A stretch of 18,837 bases of DNA from NCBI GenBank assembly GCA_030538115.1, contig JAUNUP010000030.1, positions 16,698 to 35,534 on the forward strand, given 5' to 3'. The DNA comes from Dermatophilus congolensis (GTDB lineage: Bacteria > Actinomycetota > Actinomycetes > Actinomycetales > Dermatophilaceae). Both the position numbers and the translations under genes were made by a program. The notes beneath the pieces are model-generated. The model saw nothing but the letters and a program-made list of their open reading frames with translations. It was not told where the DNA came from and did not search any database. This document shows positions 1 through 5,960 of this stretch, in pieces; positions within the stretch are counted from its first letter, which is position 1, and every line of letters starts with the position of its first letter.

Positions 1-1063
1 GGGGCTTGGCCGCGTACGGGGCGGCGAGGCGGAGTTCGTCGGCCTTCTCGAACCAGTGGGCCGATTCTTCGCGGTGGCCGAGCGTCAGGTTGAGCACGCC
101 CAGCGACTGGGCCGCGAGAAAGCTGCCGCGCCCGGTGAGCGCACCCGGCAGGTCAGGGCGGTCACCGATTGCGATGCTCCGGCGCCAGCACGACTCCACC
201 AGCGGAGCGAGCTGCGGCGCGGTCGCGCGGTCGGCGAGGATCATCTCGAAGAACAGGTCGCCCACCACGTACGAGAAGTCGGCCGACTCGGCCCAGTTGG
301 CCTTCTCGGAGTCGATGAGCGCGATCGCATCACGAAACCGGCGGGCGGCGCGTAGCGCGTCGAGGGTCTCGATGACGTAGGCGTGGCGCTCGATGATCTC
401 GGGCCCGACCACATCGGCGGCGCGGGCGAACGATCCGGCAGCACCGCTGTGGTCACCCTCCGAGCGCTGCCAGCGCCCTAGTTCGGCCAGCAGGCGGGGG
501 TCGTCGGGCTGCACGGCGAGCGCCTGTGACACGGCCGCGCCGAGCAGCGACCTGTCCTGGCTCCACGTGCTCGCCTGCGCGTCGTCGCTCGCGACGATGA
601 TCGGAGACCGCCACGTGCGCGCTCCCGGATAGACCGGCTCGGGCCTGAAGCGCCCCGCAAACCGCACGTGCTCGGGCAGCAGGCGCGCCTGCAGGCTCGG
701 GGCGTCGAGTCCGCGCGCCGCAGCACCCGGCACGACCTCCACGAGACCGACGACATCGGGTGCCATGCGGCCGAGTTCGTCCAGCACCGGGGCTCCGGCG
801 TCGATCCACTCGTGTGGCTCAAGCACCACGTGCCAGTCGCCACCCGCCAGCGCGAGGGCGTGGTTCCACATGAGCGACGGGTCGTCGTCCCAGGCGGCAG
901 CCACGACGCGCGCCCCGCAGTTCTCGGCCAGCTCCACCGTGTCGTCGTGCGATCCGAGATCGAGCACGAACACTTCGTCGACGTGGGCCCTCGCACTCCT
1001 GATCGCACGCTCCACGTGACGAGAGTCGTCACGCGTGATCATGACAAGCACGACACGATTCAC
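1..1063 (-). CDS. Glycosyltransferase family 2-like protein with C-terminal TPR-like helices (3' end cut by window edge)
   Basis: The reading frame is open from a GTG at 1063 to the window edge, about 354 codons without a stop, so the C-terminus is missing. The GTG has a good ribosome site (GAAAGGA) 6 bases upstream. Residues 1-90 follow the GT-A fold of family 2: VLVMITRDD, then GSHDDTVELA, then a WNHAL motif, then GDWHVVLEPHEWI. In relatives with this layout the last motif normally reads DADEW and holds the metal/nucleotide-sugar site; here it is EPHEW. From about residue 190 the protein is alternating Ala/Leu-rich helices (ending GSFLAAQSLGVLNLTLGHREESAHW in part), as in GT2-TPR fusions. 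Beside flagellar sigma factors, a role in glycosylating flagellin or another surface polymer is plausible but inferred. A terminator-like hairpin separates it from the upstream sigma gene. Confidence 0.8.
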   Translation of the reverse strand, partial: MNRVVLVMITRDDSRHVERAIRSARAHVDEVFVLDLGSHDDTVELAENCGARVVAAAWDDDPSLMWNHALALAGGDWHVVLEPHEWIDAGAPVLDELGRMAPDVVGLVEVVPGAAARGLDAPSLQARLLPEHVRFAGRFRPEPVYPGARTWRSPIIVASDDAQASTWSQDRSLLGAAVSQALAVQPDDPRLLAELGRWQRSEGDHSGAAGSFARAADVVGPEIIERHAYVIETLDALRAARRFRDAIALIDSEKANWAESADFSYVVGDLFFEMILADRATAPQLAPLVESCWRRSIAIGDRPDLPGALTGRGSFLAAQSLGVLNLTLGHREESAHWFEKADELRLAAPYAAKP

Positions 1064-1142
1064 GACTGTCCTTTCGCGCGGGGAACCCAGATGCCGACCC
1101 AGTCGGCCGCGTGCGAAGCGACCTGAGAGCCCCTATACGCAT

Positions 1143-1182
1143 CGCGGCCCCCACCACTCCGTGACGAGTGGCGGGGGCCGCG
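1143..1182 (-). terminator. Strong hairpin between the first sigma factor gene and the glycosyltransferase
   Basis: Arms of 17 bases (1143-1159 and 1166-1182) pair with a single mismatch around a 6-base loop. No long T-run follows on either strand. It sits about 190 bases past the stop of the sigma gene at 1373 and 80 bases before the GTG of the glycosyltransferase, so it most likely ends or attenuates the sigma transcript. The remainder of the 1064-1372 gap shows no convincing gene. Confidence 0.65.
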
Positions 1183-1372
1183 ACTGATTCGTTTCTCGCA
1201 TCCCTGCGTGCGTGTGACCGCTCCTGCTCTACTGTGACCGCCCCATGGATCTGAAGACCTGTTGTATCTCACGGGACACCGGCCTAGTCGGCACGCAGCA
1301 CAGCGCCTTCAAGTATTTCGGGAAATTCTTTACGAATACCTGTAACACGCGCTTATCTGGCCCCGATTCGCC

Positions 1373-2377
1373 TCAGGCCGTGACCTTCTCACCGAACAGA
1401 GTGGACTGGCCGGTAACCGGGCGCAGGCCTGTCAGGCGGTCACGATATGAGGAGCGCGACGCCACCTGCGCGTAGTACGACGCCTTCCGGCGAGCCACCG
1501 CGCCACCGGCATTCGTCGGAATATCCACGAGCTCGGGAGAGAGTTGCGAGTTCATTCCGTCGCGCAGCATCTTCAACGCCTCCGCGCGCATCTGCGAGAT
1601 GCGCGACTCGGTGACACCCAGCTCGGCGGCGAGATCGCGCATCGGCCGATCCTCGAAAAAGCAGCCGCGCACCACGGCGCGCAGTCGTTCGGGAAGAACG
1701 GCGATCGCGTCACGCAAATACGCCCGGCGCTCACGGGCGAGCAAAGTCGCCTCGGGAGTCGCAGAGGTCGACGGAAGAATCGCGTCGAGACCTCGACCTT
1801 CGCCGGAATTGTCCATGATCACGTCGAGACGCAGAACCACCGACGAATGCAGGTCGGCATCCAACCGATCGACGTCACTCACCGACACTCCGAGGGCATC
1901 GGCAACCTCGCCCGTCGACGGTCGACGCCCCAGGTCGGCGGCCAATTCGTCGTGCACGGCATCGCGGCGACGCACCTTGCTCCGCAACGAACGCGTCGCC
2001 CAATCTGCCGAGCGCAATTCGTCGAGCAGCGCACCTCGAATACGACGCACCGCATAGCGACCGAAAGGCACGCCGAGCGACGGATCGAAAGATCGAGCCG
2101 CGGCGGCGAGTGCTGCCATTCCGGCAGAAACGAGGTCATCCATGTACACGTGGCCGGGCAGGCGAGAGCCGATCGACCTCACTTCGAAATGCACCAACGG
2201 CACGTGAGCCCGACACAACTCGTCGACATCCACGACGTCCCCGACATTCCCGAACTCCACGGCATGGACGGCATCTGCGGCATCCGCAACGTCGGAGACT
2301 GATTCGTCCACGGGTTGCAGACGGAGCCTGGGCACGGTCTCGGCGGCCAGGTGGTCGGAATGAGTAAAGGCGGTCAC
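1373..2377 (-). CDS. Sigma-70 family factor, sigma-28 (FliA/WhiG) class, copy 1 with long N-terminal extension
   Basis: Start chosen at GTG 2377 (334 aa) because the paralogue at 4525-5406 begins with the same GTG-ACC-GC. A TTG three codons upstream is possible. The first ~47 residues are an Ala/Val/Asp-rich extension. Region 2 follows (DDLVSAGMAALAAAARSFDP, then VPFGRYAVRRIRGALLDELR, then DWATRSLRSK), matching the WhiG/FliA pattern GALLDELRSxDW-RS. Region 3 has RRPSTGEVADALGVS. Region 4 has LPERLRAVVRGCFFEDRPM and the HTH LAAELGVTESRISQMRAEAL. About 60 further residues follow region 4, a tail shared with the paralogue. In actinobacteria this class directs flagellar or sporulation genes; with flgN-fliW-csrA nearby, flagellar control is favoured. 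No FlgM-like anti-sigma factor is visible. The ribosome site is weak. Whether it is truly FliA rather than a WhiG-like developmental factor cannot be settled here. Confidence 0.9.
   Translation of the reverse strand: MTAFTHSDHLAAETVPRLRLQPVDESVSDVADAADAVHAVEFGNVGDVVDVDELCRAHVPLVHFEVRSIGSRLPGHVYMDDLVSAGMAALAAAARSFDPSLGVPFGRYAVRRIRGALLDELRSADWATRSLRSKVRRRDAVHDELAADLGRRPSTGEVADALGVSVSDVDRLDADLHSSVVLRLDVIMDNSGEGRGLDAILPSTSATPEATLLARERRAYLRDAIAVLPERLRAVVRGCFFEDRPMRDLAAELGVTESRISQMRAEALKMLRDGMNSQLSPELVDIPTNAGGAVARRKASYYAQVASRSSYRDRLTGLRPVTGQSTLFGEKVTA
1556..1620. repeat. 65-bp exact direct repeat, copy 1 (inside sigma copy 1, region 4)
   Basis: These 65 bases are identical to 4699-4763 in the second sigma gene, with a mismatch immediately on each side. 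The surrounding sigma-gene DNA differs at many synonymous sites, so this block stands out. Confidence 0.9.
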
Positions 2378-2386
2378 AAAACGCAA

Positions 2387-2416
2387 CCTAGAAATTGTCT
2401 AAAGTGCTTTTCTAGG
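2387..2416. promoter_or_regulatory. Perfect 8-bp inverted repeat next to the sigma copy 1 start
   Basis: CCTAGAAA (2387-2394) and TTTCTAGG (2409-2416) are separated by 14 bases. The element begins 10 bases upstream of the sigma GTG at 2377, so it could be an operator or a hairpin in the mRNA leader covering the weak ribosome site. Its function is unknown. Confidence 0.5.
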
Positions 2417-2514
2417 CCAGTCCACATGGAGAGACGCGCAGGTCAGGGGCGCAACAATGGTCATTCTGCGGATTATTACCCGCCAGTTGCGTACATGCCG
2501 GAAGCGCAACACTC

Positions 2515-2528
2515 CCTTTGCGCAAAGG
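2515..2528. promoter_or_regulatory. 14-bp perfect palindrome CCTTTGCGCAAAGG
   Basis: It is a perfect dyad in the divergent region and shares the TTGCG/CGCAA core with nearby half-sites: CGCAAC at 2382-2387, 2450-2455 and 2505-2510, and GTTGCG at 2486-2491. This looks like a repeated operator for a dimeric regulator. One palindrome of this length is expected by chance in a window this size, so the clustering carries the weight. Confidence 0.4.
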
Positions 2529-2620
2529 AAAATATTAATGTAACCGAAATCCTGGACGCCCGCTCATAATAGTTCGAGTCGAGCGTTCATGACATCCGCA
2601 CCCCGGCCTTTAGTGCGTCA

Positions 2621-2628
2621 ACCGATAA
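2621..2628 (+). promoter_or_regulatory. Candidate sigma-28-type -10 element (ACCGATAA)
   Basis: It matches 7 of 8 bases of the FliA/WhiG -10 consensus GCCGATAA. No TAAA -35 element sits at the usual 15-base spacing, which weakens the call. It would drive the downstream glycosyltransferase/methyltransferase gene with a leader of about 180 bases, linking it to the two sigma factors that flank it. Confidence 0.35.
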
Positions 2629-2811
2629 GACACCCAACATATAGCGCCTTCGAGGCAAGTGGCCGAAATTACATTCGTGTTGTCACATCACTACACCCGA
2701 ACGAGCGCCTCAGACATCCGTTCATGTGACTCAATCCCCTCAAGCACGAACGGAATCCGCCGATTGGTGTCTCGATCCCTCCCCCTCTTCGGGATCGAGA
2801 ACGGAGGACTC

Positions 2812-4242
2812 GTGTTCGTCTTCGGTGTGCACATCGCCTCGCAGGAGATGTTCGATCGGCACTGCCTGCCGTCGATCGCCGCGTTCGGCGGCCGCGACGC
2901 GACGCTCATCACGACTAGCGACCTCCCGGCCGTGAAGGCGTACAACGACATCATCGAGGCCGCCGCCGCCATGGACGGCGTCGATGCGATCGTGCTGCTG
3001 CGTGAACACACCGAGATCACCGATCCGCTGTTCATGATCAAGGTGACGAAGGCGCTCTCCGAGAATCCGGGTCTCGACATCCTCGGCCCTGCCAGCAGCG
3101 ACGACCCTGATGCGCCCGATGTGACATGCCTCGTAATGCGCCCGTCGGTGCCGAGCAAGGTGCGGTTCGACGACGAACGTTTCACGGAGGCAGCACAGGC
3201 GAGCGGTTTCGACGCCGACCTGCTGCGCCGCGCCTCCGAACTTGGCCTGCGTGTGGGCACGGTGCCGATCACGATCCGCCTCCACGATGCAGCCGAGTTG
3301 GCCAGCCAGAGCGCTCGTCGCACGAGCGGCATCGCGGCCGGCGGAACGGCCGGACTGACCACGTTCGAGAGCGCCGCCGTGGCGTGGCAGGGTCGGGCCG
3401 CGCACCGCATCACGAAGTCGCTACTGGAACGGTGGCGCGACCAGACCGGCGGCAACGCCGCCACGCAGCGCCCGCACGACGACCTCGCACCCAACGCCCC
3501 CACCCCGGGGCCCACGAGCAACAACATCCCGATCGCCGAGGCGTACGCCCTCGAACGCGCTGAGCTGATCAATCACGTGCCGACCACGGCCGAGCGGGTG
3601 CTCGACGTGTCGTGCGGCTCCGGGGCACGGGGCGAGGCGATCAAGCAGGCGACGGGCGCCTACGTCGTCGGCATCGAGGCGGCCGAGTCGCTCGCCGACG
3701 CGGCGCGCACCCGCATCGACGAGGTCTGGCAGATCGACCTCAACGAGACCACCGACCTGCCCCAGAGCGAGCCGTTCGACGCGATCGTCGTCTCCGGCAC
3801 CCTCGAGCGCCTGGTGGATCCCGAAGCCGTGCTGACGGAGCTGACCACACGCTTGGCGCCCGACGGCATCCTCATCGCGACGGTGCCGAACATCAAGCAC
3901 TGGTCGATCATGCTGCCGCTGCTGGTGCAAGACCGGTTCGAATACTCCGAGAACGGCTCGATCCGCCCCTCCAGCCTGCGCTTCTTCACGATGATCGAGG
4001 CTGCGGCCCTGCTGCGAAAGGCGGGCCTGGGCTGGTGCGAGGCCGCGGCGGCCACCTCGATCCCGCTGGCAGAACCGGAGAAGCTGCTCCCCCTGTTCGA
4101 CGCGCTGGAGACCTTCGGCGTCGACCCGAGCGAGGCCCGCACGTTGTTCGACGCCTACGAATTCGTACTGACGGCACGCCTGACCCGCCCGGAGGAGAAC
4201 ACGACTCCCGAATACGGAGGCGACCCTGGCGGCGAGGCCTGA
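2812..4242 (+). CDS. Glycosyltransferase-like / SAM-dependent methyltransferase fusion protein
   Basis: Start chosen at GTG 2812, with GGAGGA three bases upstream; the product is 476 aa. The N-terminal ~190 residues resemble a degenerate GT-A domain: VFGVHIASQEMFDR, SDLPAVKAYNDIIEAA, VDAIVLLREHTEITDP, and an end FDADLLRRASELGLRVGTV like the family 2 acceptor-side segment. The usual LHDD/DxD metal motif reads LREHTE, so transferase activity is uncertain. The C-terminal half is a class I methyltransferase: motif I VLDVSCGSGARGEAI, acidic residue in VVGIEA, DAIVVSGTLERLVDP, then the ATVPNIKHWSIMLPLL and LRFFTMIEAAALLRKAGL signatures typical of methyltransferases in glycan clusters. It converges with the second sigma gene and is flanked by both sigma genes. 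Modification of flagellin or a surface glycan is the likely role, by inference. Confidence 0.82.
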   Translation: MFVFGVHIASQEMFDRHCLPSIAAFGGRDATLITTSDLPAVKAYNDIIEAAAAMDGVDAIVLLREHTEITDPLFMIKVTKALSENPGLDILGPASSDDPDAPDVTCLVMRPSVPSKVRFDDERFTEAAQASGFDADLLRRASELGLRVGTVPITIRLHDAAELASQSARRTSGIAAGGTAGLTTFESAAVAWQGRAAHRITKSLLERWRDQTGGNAATQRPHDDLAPNAPTPGPTSNNIPIAEAYALERAELINHVPTTAERVLDVSCGSGARGEAIKQATGAYVVGIEAAESLADAARTRIDEVWQIDLNETTDLPQSEPFDAIVVSGTLERLVDPEAVLTELTTRLAPDGILIATVPNIKHWSIMLPLLVQDRFEYSENGSIRPSSLRFFTMIEAAALLRKAGLGWCEAAAATSIPLAEPEKLLPLFDALETFGVDPSEARTLFDAYEFVLTARLTRPEENTTPEYGGDPGGEA

Positions 4243-4279
4243 ACAGCACGCAGCCCCTGAAAAGAACATAGACAAAGGA

Positions 4280-4387
4280 CAAGAGCCCTCGGCGCGGTGT
4301 TGGGGGCACCGGAGCCGAGGGCTCTTGCAGGGCCGGCAGGGGGAAAGCCGGCATGCGAGGTGAGGTTGGGGGGCCTCAATCTCGCAT
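4280..4387 (-). ncRNA. Three tandem C-loop hairpins, 6C-RNA-like, downstream of sigma copy 2
   Basis: Read on the minus strand there are three abutting stem-loops. Hairpin A (4387-4353) has outer stem ATGCGAG/CTCGCAT and inner stem TGAGG/CCTCA around loop CCCCCCAA. Hairpin B (4352-4332) has a 6-bp GCCGGC stem around loop TTTCCCCCT. Hairpin C (4327-4280) has a perfect 14-bp outer stem and inner stem CGGTG/CACCG around loop CCCCCAA, followed by a T-rich tract (TCCTTTGTCTATGTTCTTTT). The known actinobacterial 6C RNA has two hairpins with C-rich loops, so this may be a relative or variant. It could equally be the processed 3' UTR and terminator of the sigma gene ending at 4525. Hairpin C also terminates the convergent fusion gene on the plus strand, though with a poor T-run. 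No clear dedicated promoter was found. Confidence 0.5.
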
Positions 4388-4418
4388 CGCAATAAAGTTG
4401 TGGGTCCCTCATCCTTTG

Positions 4419-4458
4419 GATCGGCACGGCAACCGCGATGCTGAGAGGTTTGCCGATC
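4419..4458. repeat. Stem-loop in the convergent gap after sigma copy 2
   Basis: GATCGGCA (4419-4426) and TGCCGATC (4451-4458) are perfect inverted arms. An alternative inner pairing GGCAACC/GGTTTGCC is also possible. It lies between the sigma stop (4525) and the C-loop hairpins and may be part of the same 3' structured RNA. Confidence 0.45.
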
Positions 4459-4524
4459 AGGGCCGGATGCAGCCCAGGTCAGGTCGGCCGACGGGATTTT
4501 TCGGCGTGGCAGGCCCAGACGCGC

Positions 4525-5406
4525 TCAGACTGCGTGGCCCTGCTTGTCGATGTCTTCGTCGCCGGGGGCCAGCGTGAGCCGGTCGCGGTACGAAGAGCGG
4601 GCAGCCACCTGGGCGTAGTACGAGGCCTTGCGACGCGCAACGGCGCCACCTGCGTTGGCCGGCACCTCGACGAGCTCGGGCGAGAGCTGCGAGTTCAGTC
4701 CGTCGCGCAGCATCTTCAACGCCTCCGCGCGCATCTGCGAGATGCGCGACTCGGTGACACCCAACTCCGCGGCGAGCTCGCGCATCGGCCGGTCTTCGAA
4801 GAAGCAGCCGCGCACAACGACGCGGAGGCGCTCGGGAAGAACCTCGATGGCGTCACGGAGGTAGGCGCGACGCTCGCGAGCGATCAGCGTGGCCTCCGGA
4901 GTCGCGGACGACGAGGGAAGAACGGAGTCGGCGCCGACCGAGTCGGTGATGACGTCGAGACGCAGCACCACGGACGAGTGGAGGTCGGCGTCGAGGCGCT
5001 CGACCTCGGCGACGGTGACGCCCAGCGCCTCCGCAACCTCACCCGTCGAAGGACGGCGACCGAGGTCCGCGGCCAACTCGTCGTGTACGGCGTCCCGGCG
5101 GCGCACCTTGCTACGCAGCGAGCGCGTTGCCCAGTCGGCAGAACGCAGCTCGTCGAGCAGCGCGCCACGAATGCGACGCACGGCGTACCGACCGAACGGC
5201 ACTCCGAGAGAAGGGTCGAAAGACCGAGCAGCGGCAGCGAGTGCCGCCATGCCGGCGGATACCAGATCATCCGTATACACGTGTCCTGGCAAACGAGAAC
5301 CTATCGACCTCACCTCAAAGTGCACCAAAGGCACGTGAGCCCGACACAACTCATCAACGTCAACCACGCTCTCAGGGGCGGCGTGGACATCATTAGAAGC
5401 GGTCAC
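4525..5406 (-). CDS. Sigma-70 family factor, sigma-28 (FliA/WhiG) class, copy 2
   Basis: 293 aa from GTG 5406. The ribosome site is weak (GAAGA). From VVDVDEL (residue 14) to the end of region 3 (GEVA) it differs from the copy at 1373-2377 at a single residue in 112 (Thr for Met before DDLVSAG). Differences concentrate in the region 3-4 linker (four residues shorter here), the last ~20 residues, and the N-terminus, which lacks the ~34-residue extension of copy 1. Regions 2 (VPFGRYAVRRIRGALLDELR, DWATRSLRSK) and 4 (LAAELGVTESRISQMRAEAL) are intact, so both proteins should recognise the same promoters. It diverges from flgN across a 554-base gap and converges with the fusion gene. Its position next to flgN-fliW-csrA makes it the better candidate for the flagellar sigma factor. 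Confidence 0.9.
   Translation of the reverse strand: MTASNDVHAAPESVVDVDELCRAHVPLVHFEVRSIGSRLPGHVYTDDLVSAGMAALAAAARSFDPSLGVPFGRYAVRRIRGALLDELRSADWATRSLRSKVRRRDAVHDELAADLGRRPSTGEVAEALGVTVAEVERLDADLHSSVVLRLDVITDSVGADSVLPSSSATPEATLIARERRAYLRDAIEVLPERLRVVVRGCFFEDRPMRELAAELGVTESRISQMRAEALKMLRDGLNSQLSPELVEVPANAGGAVARRKASYYAQVAARSSYRDRLTLAPGDEDIDKQGHAV
4699..4763. repeat. 65-bp exact direct repeat, copy 2 (inside sigma copy 2, region 4)
   Basis: Identical to 1556-1620, in the same orientation, 3,143 bases apart. It spans the region 4 HTH codons and is bounded by mismatches. Recombination between the copies would delete the fusion gene and leave one hybrid sigma gene. Confidence 0.9.
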
Positions 5407-5960
5407 GTATGACAGTCTTCAAATTAGGACATTGAGCCCTCAACTTTCGTCCGAAACGCGAGACTCTGCAGGTCACGCCATCAATTCGGACTTAGTACAC
5501 CCAAGGTTACCCGAGAGTTGGATGCAAGATTCAACACCCCTGGGGGCGTTGTCGACATATCTTGAACGACTGCCCAATTCAATGTCGACAACAGCCGTGT
5601 TGCATACCAACAAAGTTGACCAAGCTCACCGTAAGCACCCTAGGCACACAATAAAATTCACAAATGGTTGCGCTGCCACAGACAAATCTTTCAAGAAAAT
5701 GAACCCACTTCCCATGAAACGAAACGGTTTTCGCGCCAGACACGGACGAAGCCCGTTGGCAGCGAGGGAGAGGGGAGCCGACGCGACCACCAAGAGGAGC
5801 ACGCTCGCGGCACCGCGGAAGGCGCCGCGTACAACAGATGCGGGCGGCAGCACGGGGTGGCGGCGGGCAGAACAAGGAAATCGAAAGCAGCGAGGGACAG
5901 TTCCGCTCAGAACCCACGGAGGCAGACCGATGGGAGGCTCGTGAACACCAGGAGGCGCGC
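5407..5960. promoter_or_regulatory. Long divergent region between sigma copy 2 and flgN
   Basis: This 554-base gap has no convincing gene. The left ~300 bases are markedly AT-rich for this window; the right ~250 bases are GC-rich and purine-rich. It must hold the sigma copy 2 promoter and the flgN promoter. No clear TAAA-N15-GCCGATAA site was seen. On the minus strand TTGAAT-N17-TATGTC (within 5548-5592) is a weak housekeeping-type candidate overlapping the inverted repeat described separately. Confidence 0.5.
5548..5592. promoter_or_regulatory. 11-bp perfect inverted repeat GTTGTCGACAT-N23-ATGTCGACAAC
   Basis: The arms are 5548-5558 and 5582-5592, and a second pairing TTGAA/TTCAA lies inside. 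Located 142 bases upstream of the sigma copy 2 start and about 370 upstream of flgN, it is a good candidate operator for a regulator of the flagellar divergon. Chance occurrence of an 11-bp interrupted dyad is possible but low. Confidence 0.5.

Larger units (their letters stand above)
2378..2811. promoter_or_regulatory. Divergent regulatory region between sigma copy 1 and the glycosyltransferase/methyltransferase gene
   Basis: This 434-base gap is visibly AT-richer than its neighbours. It contains an inverted repeat beside the sigma start (2387-2416), a cluster of CGCAAC/GTTGCG half-sites, a 14-bp palindrome (2515-2528) and a sigma-28-like -10 box (2621-2628). An open frame continues upstream of the fusion gene to a GTG at 2659, preceded by GAGG. 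Its poor third-position GC, and the better ribosome site at 2812, argue that it is leader. Confidence 0.6.

Noticed and set aside
2659..2811. In-frame N-terminal extension of the fusion gene from GTG 2659
   Set aside because: Third codon positions are not GC-biased and the sequence is not GT-like; GTG 2812 has a strong GGAGGA site and starts at the first conserved strand. The short GAGG before 2659 keeps it a minor alternative.
4390..4480. Possible c-di-GMP or other riboswitch (GGCAAACC and GGTTTGCC segments)
   Set aside because: The GGCAAACC-like element pairs into a simple hairpin and the second conserved GEMM segment is absent; it also lies downstream of both adjacent genes.
4438..5412. 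Long plus-strand frame opposite sigma copy 2
   Set aside because: Antisense shadow of a clear sigma factor gene; such frames are common opposite high-GC genes. The same applies at 1544-2302 opposite copy 1.
5432..5944. Open frame of 170 codons in the sigma copy 2 / flgN gap
   Set aside because: No recognisable domain, very basic low-complexity C-terminal half, no good ribosome site and composition shift halfway through; best read as leader DNA.
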